Assembly (NCBI GenBank): GCA_902760805.1
Contig: CACWHY010000009.1
Span: 1 to 64,000 of the forward strand
From: Ruminococcus flavefaciens
Lineage (GTDB): Bacteria > Bacillota > Clostridia > Oscillospirales > Ruminococcaceae
Direction: 5' to 3'
Length of the DNA stretch: 64,000 nt
The notes under the pieces are model-generated. The model saw only the letters and a program-made list of their open reading frames with translations. It ran no database searches and was not told where the DNA came from. Below, piece after piece: positions 34,519 to 43,144 of the stretch. Numbering within the stretch: the first letter of the stretch is position 1; each line of letters begins with the position of its first letter. Both the position numbers and the translations under genes were made by a program.

Positions 34519-35987
34519 CGGTTGTACAGCTTATTCAGCTTCCGGATCTGCTTGGCAAGCTCCGGCGTGAAGTCGCTCTCCTTTGTGCGGAACTGCCAGT
34601 TTCCTCCAAGGGTAGAGGGCGTGTTCATGCGACCCTCCCGTGGGCTTTCCAGGAAGTCCTGCATCTGAGCGCAGGCCACCTGAGCAACACTGCCCCAGGC
34701 TGCCCTGATGACAGCAGCCGGAATGTCCTTCTTTTTCTTGACGCAAAGGTAGTTTTTGGCGAATTTCAGGGACTTTTTGTCCAGAGACTCCACCCAGCCG
34801 ATAAGGGTCTCGTTATCGTGAGTTCCCGTGTAGGCGAAGCAATTGGTAGTGGTGAAATTGTGGGGAAGATAGCCGTTTTCCCCGTCTGAGAAGCCGAATT
34901 GCAGCACCTTCATGCCCGGATAGCCGCACTCCGCCAGCATCTCATGTACCTCCTCCGTCAAGAAGCCCAGATCCTCGGCGATGATGTTGAGCTTCCCCAG
35001 CTTCTCCTCAGCCTTGCGGAAAAGCTCGGCGTTGGGACCTTTTTTCCACTCGCCCACAGTTGCGTCCTCGTTTCCGTAGGGGATCGTGTAGTAGCTCTCG
35101 AAGCCCCGGAAGTGGTCGATGCGAACAATGTCGTAAAGCTCGCAGGCCTTCTGGATACGGCCGATCCACCACTTGTAGCCGGTCTTTTTGTGGTAGTCCC
35201 AATCATAGAGGGGGTTGCCCCAGAGCTGGCCTGTGGGAGAGAAAACGTCCGGCGGACAGCCTGCCACGCAGACTGGTCGGCGCTTGCGGTCAAACCAGAA
35301 GAGACGGTGGTCGCTCCAGGCCTCAACGCTGTCCAGAGCGCAGTAAATTGGGATGTCGCCCACGATCTCGATACCGCTGCGGTTGGCGTACTTTTTCAGC
35401 TCGCCCCACTGACGTGAGAACTCGAATTGCAGGAATTTGTAGAAGCCGATCTGGTTTTTCAGCTGCTTTTTCGCCGCAGCAACGGCCTTCGGACGGTGCA
35501 TGGAGATCTCCTTCTCCCACTCATACCAAGGAGCGCCGCCGTTTTCGTCCTTCAGCGCCATGAACAGGGCGTACTCATCCAGCCAGTCCGCATTTGCCGC
35601 AGTGAATTTCCGGTATGCCGGGAATTTAGCTGCCCGAAACCGTGAATAAGCCTTCCTCAGCACTGCAAAGCAGTTCTGGTAGATCAGGGCGTAGTCCACC
35701 TTTCCGGGCTGGCTCTCCCAAACGATGTCCTTCAGGTCATCTTCCTCAAGGAGACCGTCTCCTTCAAGGACCTCAAAGTCGATGAAATAGGGATTTCCAG
35801 CGTTGACGGAGAAGCTCTGATAGGGCGAATCTCCGTAGCTTGTGGGGGAAAGGGGCAGGATCTGCCAGCATTTCACGCCGGCTTCCTTCAGAAAGTCCAC
35901 AAAGCTAAAGGCCTGTCTGCCCATTTTGCCGATACCGTACTTGGACGGCAGGCTGGATATGTGCATCAAAATGCAGCTTTTTCTCAT
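34515..35987 (-). CDS. malQ: 4-alpha-glucanotransferase (GH77)
   Basis: This amylomaltase transfers alpha-1,4-glucan chains in maltodextrin and glycogen metabolism. The 490-residue protein shows HISSLPSKYGIG at the start, then YGDSPYQSFS. Around the active site it has VRIDHFRGFESYY, IAEDLGFLT and YTGTHDNETLIGW. The ATG at 35987 follows AGAGGTGATC. Its stop overlaps the lipoprotein gene start as ATGA. Confidence 0.95.
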   Translation of the reverse strand: MRKSCILMHISSLPSKYGIGKMGRQAFSFVDFLKEAGVKCWQILPLSPTSYGDSPYQSFSVNAGNPYFIDFEVLEGDGLLEEDDLKDIVWESQPGKVDYALIYQNCFAVLRKAYSRFRAAKFPAYRKFTAANADWLDEYALFMALKDENGGAPWYEWEKEISMHRPKAVAAAKKQLKNQIGFYKFLQFEFSRQWGELKKYANRSGIEIVGDIPIYCALDSVEAWSDHRLFWFDRKRRPVCVAGCPPDVFSPTGQLWGNPLYDWDYHKKTGYKWWIGRIQKACELYDIVRIDHFRGFESYYTIPYGNEDATVGEWKKGPNAELFRKAEEKLGKLNIIAEDLGFLTEEVHEMLAECGYPGMKVLQFGFSDGENGYLPHNFTTTNCFAYTGTHDNETLIGWVESLDKKSLKFAKNYLCVKKKKDIPAAVIRAAWGSVAQVACAQMQDFLESPREGRMNTPSTLGGNWQFRTKESDFTPELAKQIRKLNKLYNR

Positions 35988-36085
35988 ATAGATCACCTCT
36001 GTGTATTATGTCGTTTTTTAGGGAAATAATAAAAAACGAAACAAATTATGCCGGTCAAGCCGGGAGATAGCTGTCCGAAACTGCC

Positions 36086-36202
36086 GTCAGACATTGCTTC
36101 GCTTGTCTGACTCAGCTTTTAGGGGGACTCTGTCCCCCTCGGTCTCCCCCCTTGCCAAAGGGATGTGATCCCTCTGGACTCCCGGTCTGACGCCTACGGC
36201 GT
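36086..36202. repeat. Stack of four short palindromes
   Basis: The gap before the CmpB-like gene holds four hairpins in about 117 bases. They are GTCAGACA/TGTCTGAC (36086-36111), AGGGGGAC/GTCCCCCT (36121-36139), CCAAAGGGAT/ATCCCTCTGG (36155-36177) and ACGCC/GGCGT (36190-36202). None is followed by a clear T run. The cluster looks like a compound intergenic repeat (REP or MITE remnant) rather than a promoter region. Whether it is repeated elsewhere cannot be seen here. Confidence 0.6.
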
Positions 36203-36221
36203 TTTTGAAAGGAGTTTTTTC

Positions 36222-36599
36222 TTGAAATTTTTTCGCTATATTTTCTCATTCCTCATGGGATTTTTCATCTACAGTCTGCTTGAGGTAGCCGGCCGTGGCT
36301 ACACTCACTGGACCATGGCTCTCTGCGGAGGCGCTGTCCTTGCAGCAGTTTACGGCCTCAGCGGACGTGTCCGGCTGATCGGCTGCTGCGCCTGCGGAGC
36401 TCTGATCACCACCGGCTTGGAGCTGATCGTGGGGATCTTCGACAACCTTATCATGGGCTGGCAGGTGTGGGATTACTCAGATATGCCCCTGAATTTTCTC
36501 GGCCAGATCTGCCTTCCCTTCTCTGCCGGGTGGTTCGTGCTGTGCGCTCCGGCGTACTTCCTCTGCAAGAATATCCGGCGGAGACTGACAGATCAATAG
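36222..36599 (+). CDS. CmpB-like membrane protein
   Basis: This 125-residue membrane protein ends with GWQVWDYSDMPLNFLGQICLPFS, a pattern typical of the PF06541 family of putative ABC transporter permeases. The start is taken as TTG 36222 because AAAGGAG lies 7 bases upstream. An in-frame ATG at 36165 would place the hairpin stack inside the protein. It overlaps the convergent hydrolase gene by 7 bases at the stops. It is a second member of the family seen at 12132-12668. Confidence 0.78.
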   Translation: MKFFRYIFSFLMGFFIYSLLEVAGRGYTHWTMALCGGAVLAAVYGLSGRVRLIGCCACGALITTGLELIVGIFDNLIMGWQVWDYSDMPLNFLGQICLPFSAGWFVLCAPAYFLCKNIRRRLTDQ

Positions 36600-37915
36600 C
36601 CCTCCTCACGGAGCCCCTTCACGATGTCCACATAGAACTCCCGGACATCGTAATTGTCGATATTCTCACGCATAAGGTCGATAACGTCCCCGTGGCTGAC
36701 TCCCCTCTTCTGGGGAGTTGTTATCAGGTGGTATTCGCCGTGCTTGGCGCTCTCCTCCCAAACCAGACCGTCGTTGGGGCCGTTGAGCTTCTTGATCAGC
36801 AGATAGCCGAAATTCAGCGGTATCCCGGCTGAGCCGGCACTGCTCATTATCGACATATAGCTGCGGTAGGAAACTCCCTCCTTATCGGGCATCTCCGTAA
36901 CGTAATCTCTTGCACGAACAGCGCTCAGATCCTTGACTCCGGCGATGAAATCAGGCTTGGTGTCGCCCAAGACCGTGAACAGCTTGTTGTATCGGGCAGT
37001 CACGAAGTCCACGAAGCCCTGAGACAGCTTCCCCAGAAGGAAATCAACCATGTCGCAGCCCTTGTGAGGAGTGTTTATGGTGGTGAGAGTCGCAACGTAC
37101 TTATCCATACCCAGGCAGCTGATCGCATAGCGTGAGTCCAGGCCGCCCTTGGAATGGGCGATGATGTTGACCTTCTCGGCGCCGGTCTCCTTGATAACGC
37201 TGAGGATCGTGTCTCTCAGCTCACGGGCGCTGTCGGGGACGGACTGGGCGGACTGCTGCTTTCCGTAGAAGATCCTGGCGCCGTTGCGGATAAGGGTAGC
37301 CGGGATCCTTCCCCAGTAATTCACCAGCTGCCAGTCACGGAAGAAGATCCCGTGTACCAGCAGGATCGGGTATTTTGTGGCGCAGACCGTACTTTCGGCA
37401 CGGGCGTTTTCCAGCTCCAGCTTATCAAGCTCGAAGAAATACTCCCGCTTGGCGGTCTTGTAATACCTTCGGATCAGGAAGATATTCAGCACCGGCATCC
37501 ACCAAAACATCATCATGAGGACGTGATCCTTGATCTTGATCTGCTTGGCGGAGGAGGCTGTGCGGATAACTCCCATGAACAGCACAAGTCCCACCAGCAG
37601 CACCGGCATGACCACGGCGAAGACTCTCGCCACGGCTCCGGCCTCTGACTTGATAAACCAGAACACCAGGAAAACAGCCTCTATAACGGCAGCAAAACCG
37701 CCGATCCAGATCAGGTCAGTTCCCCGTTTTATGCGTCTTAGGCGCTTGCTGTCCATAGGGGGCTTTCCTCCGGATCTGAACAAAACCGCCAGATACCCCA
37801 GCGATAAAGCGATAACTGCGACCACCTTCAATGCTGTGTGCCCCGGGATCATTCCCCACGCCGGAACGGCACTTCCCAGCAGAAGCACGATCATAAGCTC
37901 CAATACCCTTTTCAT
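36593..37915 (-). CDS. Membrane-anchored alpha/beta hydrolase (lipase/PGAP1-like)
   Basis: This 440-residue protein has about five hydrophobic helices in its first 160 residues and then an alpha/beta hydrolase domain. YPILLVHGIFFRDW gives the oxyanion region. IIAHSKGGLDSRYA gives the nucleophile elbow, with the Ser in H-S-K-G-G. It resembles lipase/esterase proteins with PGAP1-like folds. The ATG at 37915 has GGAGG 5 bases upstream. The substrate is unknown. It runs tail-to-tail into the CmpB-like gene without a visible terminator. Confidence 0.85.
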   Translation of the reverse strand: MKRVLELMIVLLLGSAVPAWGMIPGHTALKVVAVIALSLGYLAVLFRSGGKPPMDSKRLRRIKRGTDLIWIGGFAAVIEAVFLVFWFIKSEAGAVARVFAVVMPVLLVGLVLFMGVIRTASSAKQIKIKDHVLMMMFWWMPVLNIFLIRRYYKTAKREYFFELDKLELENARAESTVCATKYPILLVHGIFFRDWQLVNYWGRIPATLIRNGARIFYGKQQSAQSVPDSARELRDTILSVIKETGAEKVNIIAHSKGGLDSRYAISCLGMDKYVATLTTINTPHKGCDMVDFLLGKLSQGFVDFVTARYNKLFTVLGDTKPDFIAGVKDLSAVRARDYVTEMPDKEGVSYRSYMSIMSSAGSAGIPLNFGYLLIKKLNGPNDGLVWEESAKHGEYHLITTPQKRGVSHGDVIDLMRENIDNYDVREFYVDIVKGLREEGY

Positions 37916-37924
37916 GTTACCTCC

Positions 37925-37958
37925 AAAAAACAGGCTGTTCCGAAAACTCAGAACAGCC
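37925..37958 (-). terminator. Terminator of zinc-ribbon gene
   Basis: GGCTGTTC (37933-37940) and GAACAGCC (37951-37958) form a perfect 8-base-pair stem. The minus-strand sequence continues TGTTTTTT. Confidence 0.88.
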
Positions 37959-37968
37959 CTGTTTGTGA

Positions 37969-38403
37969 TCAATAATTCTTGTTAGAATCTGCGTTAAAGA
38001 AATTTCCGCTGCTTTCTGTATAGTAGTCATTCGGCTCAAGTGACATAAAATCGTCGTCCTCGATATCAGGAAGCCTTGCACCGCAGCGTCCGCAGAACTG
38101 GAAACGCTCGTTTACCTCTGCATCGCACTTGGGGCAGATCTTATATCCTCTGATGCCGTTGAGCTCGTATCTCATCTTCTTGATCCTTCTGCGTCTAGTG
38201 TCGATGTCGTCGCACAGGATCTTGAGATTTGCAGGATCCTCATTGGGATTTTTGTAGTATTTCTTGCCGATATCCGTAAAGATCTCTACGATACGCTCTT
38301 CCTCATACAGGATCTTTCTTTTAAGGTTATTTGCCTCAGAAATATTTTTAGCTTTATCAGACACGCCCTTGGAGGCGTCACCGATCTTATCGAGAAGTCC
38401 CAT
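37969..38403 (-). CDS. Coiled-coil zinc-ribbon protein
   Basis: This 144-residue protein has a helical N-terminal half rich in charged residues (about 1-80), then a zinc ribbon (CPKC and CGRC). The C-terminal tail is acidic and disordered. The ATG at 38403 is chosen for 8-base spacing to AGGAG. It has its own perfect promoter and terminator, so it is monocistronic. The function is unknown; similar small ribbon proteins are frequent in ruminococci. Confidence 0.78.
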   Translation of the reverse strand: MGLLDKIGDASKGVSDKAKNISEANNLKRKILYEEERIVEIFTDIGKKYYKNPNEDPANLKILCDDIDTRRRRIKKMRYELNGIRGYKICPKCDAEVNERFQFCGRCGARLPDIEDDDFMSLEPNDYYTESSGNFFNADSNKNY

Positions 38404-38453
38404 TTTCATCACTCCTAATTACCAGAATTTTCTCGCATAATTGCTATACATAA

Positions 38454-38482
38454 ATTATACGATCAAACCAAGTTTTTGTCAA
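38454..38482 (-). promoter_or_regulatory. Perfect consensus sigma-A promoter
   Basis: TTGACA (38477-38482) and TATAAT (38454-38459) are separated by exactly 17 bases on the minus strand, about 50 bases before the zinc-ribbon gene. Both hexamers match consensus completely. Confidence 0.92.
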
Positions 38483-38529
38483 GCGTTTTCAAAAATATTT
38501 TACCTGTACCCGTCCGATTTGTGCAACTA

Positions 38530-38964
38530 TTACATTTCGGAGATATCATTTTCGGTAAGCTGAATAATACCTGCCTTGTTGAGAGCTGCGGAGGCGTTCT
38601 CCACATCGTCAACACGGATAACGAAGGACACCGATCTGTCGGACTTGCCTAAAAATGCGTAGAGGTACTCAAGGTTGACGCCCTCGCCGCCAAGCACGTC
38701 CAGGGCACGGCTGAGCTGACCGGGAGTATCCGGGATAGAGATCGCTACGATCTCTGTAACGGTCACGGGGTAGCCGGCCTCCTTGAGGGTATCCACGGTC
38801 TTGTCGGTGTCGTTGGCGATAAGGCGCAGGATACCGAAGTCCTTTGTGTCAGCAAGGCTCAGGGCACGCACGTTTATCCCCTTGTCCTTGATGAGCCGCA
38901 TAACTCCGGCAAGCTGGTTGGGTCTGTTGTCTACGAATACTGAGATCTGTCTTGCATTTGCCAT
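38530..38964 (-). CDS. Tandem ACT-domain protein
   Basis: This 144-residue protein has two ACT domains (about 4-68 and 72-144), shown by QISVFVDNRPNQLAGVMRLI and VAISIPDTPGQLSRALDVL. Such proteins regularly sit beside phenylacetate-CoA ligase genes and are thought to sense an amino or aryl acid. It stands 47 bases after paaK. GGAGG precedes the ATG. Confidence 0.92.
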   Translation of the reverse strand: MANARQISVFVDNRPNQLAGVMRLIKDKGINVRALSLADTKDFGILRLIANDTDKTVDTLKEAGYPVTVTEIVAISIPDTPGQLSRALDVLGGEGVNLEYLYAFLGKSDRSVSFVIRVDDVENASAALNKAGIIQLTENDISEM

Positions 38965-39011
38965 GGTTGATCCTCCTTATTGTGGGAATTTATATTCAGG
39001 GCAGTGCCCTA

Positions 39012-40319
39012 TCAGTCGTGGAGCTTTCTTCTGTCGATAACTCTTACAGCCTTGCCCTCGCTTCTGGTGATAGACTTGGGAGAAACAAGGTGTACCTTAG
39101 GATTGATGCCAAGCATGGTCTTGATAGCCTCTGCCAGCTCTCTCTCCTGCTTCTGCATATCCTTGACCTTATCGGAGAACTGATCAGGATTCATCTCAAC
39201 GCTGATGTCAAGAGTATCTGAGTTGTTCACACGGTCCACCTCGATGAGGTAGTTGGGAGAATAGCCCTGCTCGATGAGAACGGTCTCGATCTGGCTGGGG
39301 AATACGTTTACGCCACGAATAATCATCATGTCGTCGCTTCTGCCCATGGGCTTGGCCATCTTTACCAGAGTTCTTCCGCAGGAGCACTTGCCTCTTGTCA
39401 GGCGGCAAAGGTCTCTTGTGCGGTAGCGAAGGAGGGGGAATGCCTCCTTAGTGATGCTTGTGAACACCAGCTCGCCCACCTCGCCGTCGGGAAGGGGCTC
39501 ACCTGTTTCGGGGTCGATGATCTCGGCAATGAAGTTATCCTCATTGATGTGCATACCGTTCTGCTCAGAGCACTCAAAAGCAACGCCGGGGCCGCTGATC
39601 TCGGTAAGGCCGTAGATGTCGTAAGCCTTGATACCCAGAGACTTTTCGATAGAGCGGCGCATCTCCTCAGTCCAGGGCTCAGCTCCGAAGATACCTGCCT
39701 TCAGCTTCAGGTCGTCGGGAGAGATGCCCATTTCGTGGATAGTTTCGCCGATATAAGCAGCATATGAAGGTGTGCAGCAAAGGATAGTTGCACCAAGATC
39801 CTGCATGAACTGGATCTGTCTGTCGGTATTTCCCGAGCTCATGGGAAGTGTGAGACATCCCACGGTGTGTGAGCCGCCGTTGAGTCCTGCGCCGCCTGTG
39901 AACAGTCCGAAGCCGTAAGCCACCTGACATACGTCCTCATTTGTGCCGCCTGCCGCAGTGATAGCTCTTGCGCAGCACTCGTCCCACAGGTCGATGTCAT
40001 TCTGAGTGTAGAACGCAACTACACGTCTTCCGGTAGTACCGCTGGTAGAGTGGATACGAACGCACTCGCTCAGGGGCTTTGCCAGAAGTCCGAAGGGATA
40101 AGCGTCACGAAGGTCTGCCTTGCTGAGGAAGGGCAGCTTGCGCAGATCCTCAGTTCCCTTGATGTCCTCAGGCTTAACGCCCTTTTCGTCCATGAGGTCA
40201 CGGTAATACTTCACGTTCTCGTAAACGTGCTTTACCTGTGCCACAAGGCGCTCGTCCTGGAGCTTTTTCATGACCTCCGGTGAGGCGCACTCCATTTCCT
40301 GGTTCCAATATCTTTCCAT
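39012..40319 (-). CDS. paaK: Phenylacetate-CoA ligase
   Basis: This enzyme activates phenylacetate or related arylacetates with ATP and CoA. The 435-residue protein has the adenylate-forming motif HSTSGTTGRRVV, the YGLTEISGPG segment and YRTRDLCRLT. The hinge RSDDMMIIRGVNVFPSQIE leads into the C-terminal domain. It belongs to a minus-strand cassette with iorA and iorB, which interconvert arylpyruvate and arylacetyl-CoA. GGAG precedes the ATG. Confidence 0.95.
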   Translation of the reverse strand: MERYWNQEMECASPEVMKKLQDERLVAQVKHVYENVKYYRDLMDEKGVKPEDIKGTEDLRKLPFLSKADLRDAYPFGLLAKPLSECVRIHSTSGTTGRRVVAFYTQNDIDLWDECCARAITAAGGTNEDVCQVAYGFGLFTGGAGLNGGSHTVGCLTLPMSSGNTDRQIQFMQDLGATILCCTPSYAAYIGETIHEMGISPDDLKLKAGIFGAEPWTEEMRRSIEKSLGIKAYDIYGLTEISGPGVAFECSEQNGMHINEDNFIAEIIDPETGEPLPDGEVGELVFTSITKEAFPLLRYRTRDLCRLTRGKCSCGRTLVKMAKPMGRSDDMMIIRGVNVFPSQIETVLIEQGYSPNYLIEVDRVNNSDTLDISVEMNPDQFSDKVKDMQKQERELAEAIKTMLGINPKVHLVSPKSITRSEGKAVRVIDRRKLHD

Positions 40320-40386
40320 TGGTTTTCATACTCCTTTGTATAAAAATTTATTGTGAAAAATAAATTCTGTTCGGTGTTAGGCGGGC

Positions 40387-41883
40387 TCACTGCCCGATAG
40401 TGATGATGTTGCTTACCCTGATGTAGGTGCCGTTGATGTAGGCCGTCAGGTAGACCTCTGACTTGCCGTCGGTGCCTCCAAATGTGGCATACTGCGGAGC
40501 AAGTGTCAGCTCAGGGTCGCCGGTATGCGGGTCGGTAGCGCCTCTTTGCAGGACGCCCTGACCGTTGTGATCGATCTGCCAGCAGAGATTTCTGAAGCCC
40601 TCGTGGTCGTCACGGGTTATCGAGCCGTCCTCATTGAGAGTAAGGGTGAAGGTCTCCACCACCTCGGTCTCGGCGATGGTCTTCTGCCGATATGAGAGGA
40701 AGTCCGACTTCTCGCCGTTGATCTCCACGTCTGCGGAGCAGTTTACGAAGTTCAGGCTGGCCTCTCTGCCAACGATACCGCCGTAGTCCTCAAATGCGCC
40801 GGATATTTTTCCGCTGACATGGACGTTTTCCCAGGTATTGGTCATATAGACCTCGCCGCCCACGATGCCTACCCGAGCTCCTCCCGAAACCTCGGCATTC
40901 TCGAAGGTCAAGTCATTCACTGTGCAGCCCAGTCCGTAGCCGATGAAGCCCACGTCTGTGTCGCCTTCGATCTTCATGCCGGTTATTTTGTGACCGCCGC
41001 CGTCCACATTTCCGGAAAACGCCGTATTTCCGCTGCTCTGCCAGCCCATAGGAGACCAGTCATAGCCGGTCAGGTCAATGTCTGCGTCAAGCACGATACT
41101 GGCGTAGTTGCTGTTCACTCCGTTGATATAGTAAACAGCACTTGCCAGCTGTTCCGGAGTTGAAACATGGAACAGCGGAGCGTTCTCCATCGCCCACTGC
41201 TTATCGGCAAGCTCCATGATGCTGCCGGTGTCGCAGTTTCTCTCCCAATCCGTAGTATAGGCGGTAGGATCTTTGTCATAGGCGAATTTCTCCGCACGGC
41301 TGTCGCCCCAGGCATCAAACCACTGATAGGCGTCCACAACGATGTAGACTCCCGGTTTTTCGGCATTTACGGTGATCGTACAATTTTCCTTGTCCAGCAC
41401 AGGCTCCGGGAGCTCATCGTAGAATTGGTCGTCCTCATTGTAGAAGAGCACCATGAGGTTTTCCTCAGGAACGCCTCTCAGCTCATCTTTATTATAAGTG
41501 AAGGAAAGCTGCGCATCGGTGACAGTATCGGAGAAGTCCAGCTCAAAGGGCAGTCCGAAACGTCCCACAACTCCCATGTGCAGCACATGGCCGGAAACGT
41601 CGTCAACGCTTGCCTCCTTGCGGAGTTTTCCGCTGCACTTAGCCGTAAGAGTGACCATAGTTATCTCCGGACACTCACTGCTGTCAAAGCTGCGGCGGCA
41701 GCTCTGCTCGGTCATTTCGGCAGAGGTCTCCTCCTCAGTCACTTCCTCTGTGGGAGCCTCGGTTTCCTCCTCTGCGGAGCTTACAGAGCTCTCCTCCGGC
41801 TCATCTGCGTCCTTTGGTCCGCAGGAAACAAGTCCTCCTGCCAGCAAAGCCACAGTCAGTAATGCCAAACCCCGTTTTTTCAT
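40387..41883 (-). CDS. GLUG-motif-like lipoprotein
   Basis: This 498-residue protein has a lipobox (GLVSC) and an acidic Glu/Thr linker. The beta-rich N-terminal domain is followed by a region resembling GLUG-type right-handed beta repeats (FSGNVDGGGHKITGM, DVGFIGYGLGCTVNDLTF, GIVGGEV, GGIVGRE). The C-terminal domain is about 100 residues long. Such repeats occur in surface binding proteins. Its place between iorB and paaK suggests a link to aryl-acid use, but nothing in the protein proves this. Confidence 0.75.
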   Translation of the reverse strand: MKKRGLALLTVALLAGGLVSCGPKDADEPEESSVSSAEEETEAPTEEVTEEETSAEMTEQSCRRSFDSSECPEITMVTLTAKCSGKLRKEASVDDVSGHVLHMGVVGRFGLPFELDFSDTVTDAQLSFTYNKDELRGVPEENLMVLFYNEDDQFYDELPEPVLDKENCTITVNAEKPGVYIVVDAYQWFDAWGDSRAEKFAYDKDPTAYTTDWERNCDTGSIMELADKQWAMENAPLFHVSTPEQLASAVYYINGVNSNYASIVLDADIDLTGYDWSPMGWQSSGNTAFSGNVDGGGHKITGMKIEGDTDVGFIGYGLGCTVNDLTFENAEVSGGARVGIVGGEVYMTNTWENVHVSGKISGAFEDYGGIVGREASLNFVNCSADVEINGEKSDFLSYRQKTIAETEVVETFTLTLNEDGSITRDDHEGFRNLCWQIDHNGQGVLQRGATDPHTGDPELTLAPQYATFGGTDGKSEVYLTAYINGTYIRVSNIITIGQ

Positions 41884-41925
41884 AGCAAGTCCCCCGGCAC
41901 GAAGCCTTTTCTATATCATTTCAGC

Positions 41926-42501
41926 TTATCTTGCGTTCTTTCCAAGCTCGAAGGCCTTCTTGTTCAGCTCCAGGAATTTAGGCGGAACACACTGCTCCAG
42001 AGCGCTCTGCCACAGCTCCTCGGGGAAGTCTGTGAGAGAAGCGAAAACTCCCATGAGAACTACGTTTGAGGCCTTTGCTGTACCGGCCTGCTCAGCCAGA
42101 GCAAGAGCGTCCACAGCAACCAGGTCAACACCTGCTGCCTTGATCTTTCCGGCCAGATCCTCAGGATACTGAGCAGCGCCGGTGATAACGGGCATGGGGT
42201 CGATCTGCTGAGTTGAGGTGATAAGGTGTCCGCCCTTCTTGAGGTAAGGCAGGCATCTTGCGGCCTCCAGCATCTCGAAGGAGATAACTGCGTCGGCCTC
42301 GCCCTTCTCCACAACGGGAGAATACACCTTGTCGCCGTACTTTACATATGTAACAACGGAGCCGCCTCTCTGGCTCATTCCGTGTACCTCGCTCACCTTT
42401 ACGTCATAGCCCTGAGCAAGCAGGACATTTCCCAGAAGGCGTGAAGCGAGCAGTGAGCCCTGACCGCCAACGCCGACTATCATGATAGACTTAGTTTCCA
42501 T
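41926..42501 (-). CDS. iorB: Indolepyruvate:ferredoxin oxidoreductase beta subunit
   Basis: The beta subunit of the arylpyruvate oxidoreductase has 191 residues and the family start IMIVGVGGQGSLLASRLLG. HGMSQRGGSVVTYVKYG follows. It pairs with iorA, which is 644 bases upstream beyond two small genes. The complex oxidatively decarboxylates arylpyruvates to aryl-CoA with ferredoxin, or can run in reverse. GGAGG precedes the ATG. Confidence 0.95.
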   Translation of the reverse strand: METKSIMIVGVGGQGSLLASRLLGNVLLAQGYDVKVSEVHGMSQRGGSVVTYVKYGDKVYSPVVEKGEADAVISFEMLEAARCLPYLKKGGHLITSTQQIDPMPVITGAAQYPEDLAGKIKAAGVDLVAVDALALAEQAGTAKASNVVLMGVFASLTDFPEELWQSALEQCVPPKFLELNKKAFELGKNAR

Positions 42502-42516
42502 TTATATTTCCTCCTG

Positions 42517-42921
42517 TTATTTCGTTAAAAGCTCCAGATCTCCGTCCACGAAGCCGATACCTATGCCCTCTGCGGAAAGGAGAGTGCTGCGGTGGGTGCC
42601 TTTTTCAAGGTACTCGCTGCAAAGCTGTGAAAATACGCTTACCACACGCTTTTCGTCCACATTCTCCTCGTCGGAGAAGTCCAGGGCGAACAGGTCCTCC
42701 TCAGAAGACCAGACCTCCTCGCAGGCCCACTCGCCGTCCTTGTCCTCCGGGTCGAAGGCACCTGCGGCGATGAGCTGAAGGGTGTACAGAGGCTCGCCTG
42801 TCTCAGAGCGGTCCTCATAGATATTGAAATTGAAGGCCTTTGTTTCCTCAGGCATATCGTTGTTTTCAAGCAGAGCGTCCAGCCATGCGGCGAAGTGCTC
42901 ATAGACCTCGATGTTGATCAT
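42517..42921 (-). CDS. Unrecognised acidic protein between iorA and iorB
   Basis: This 134-residue, strongly acidic protein has no signal peptide, membrane helix or metal motif that I can see. It overlaps the upstream zinc-ribbon gene by 4 bases and stands 15 bases before iorB, so it is co-translated with the oxidoreductase. It may be an accessory protein, but the sequence gives no function. Confidence 0.72.
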   Translation of the reverse strand: MINIEVYEHFAAWLDALLENNDMPEETKAFNFNIYEDRSETGEPLYTLQLIAAGAFDPEDKDGEWACEEVWSSEEDLFALDFSDEENVDEKRVVSVFSQLCSEYLEKGTHRSTLLSAEGIGIGFVDGDLELLTK

Positions 42922-43121
42922 TTTTTCTTAGCCTTTCTGTATCTGAAAAATTCCAGCTTTCCGCACCTGGGGCACTCATAGATGCTGACGGTAAGAGCTC
43001 CGGACAGGTAGTTGTCCAAGTGTCCCATGAAGAAGCCGTAGCGACCCTTCTGGAGCCTTTCGGTGCCGATGTATTTCATCTGAAAGCTGTCGTATGGACA
43101 GTAGATCTCCCGTACTTTCAT
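42918..43121 (-). CDS. Small zinc-ribbon protein between iorA and iorB
   Basis: This 67-residue protein has an early cysteine (YCPYDSF) and a later CPRCG, which together could form a zinc ribbon or rubredoxin-like knuckle. It ends in a basic tail (YRKAKKK). It lies 23 bases after iorA and overlaps the next gene by 4 bases. GGAGG precedes the ATG. Possibly a metal or RNA binding accessory; not assigned. Confidence 0.75.
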   Translation of the reverse strand: MKVREIYCPYDSFQMKYIGTERLQKGRYGFFMGHLDNYLSGALTVSIYECPRCGKLEFFRYRKAKKK

Positions 43122-43144
43122 ATTGACCTCCTACTGGTCAGTGA

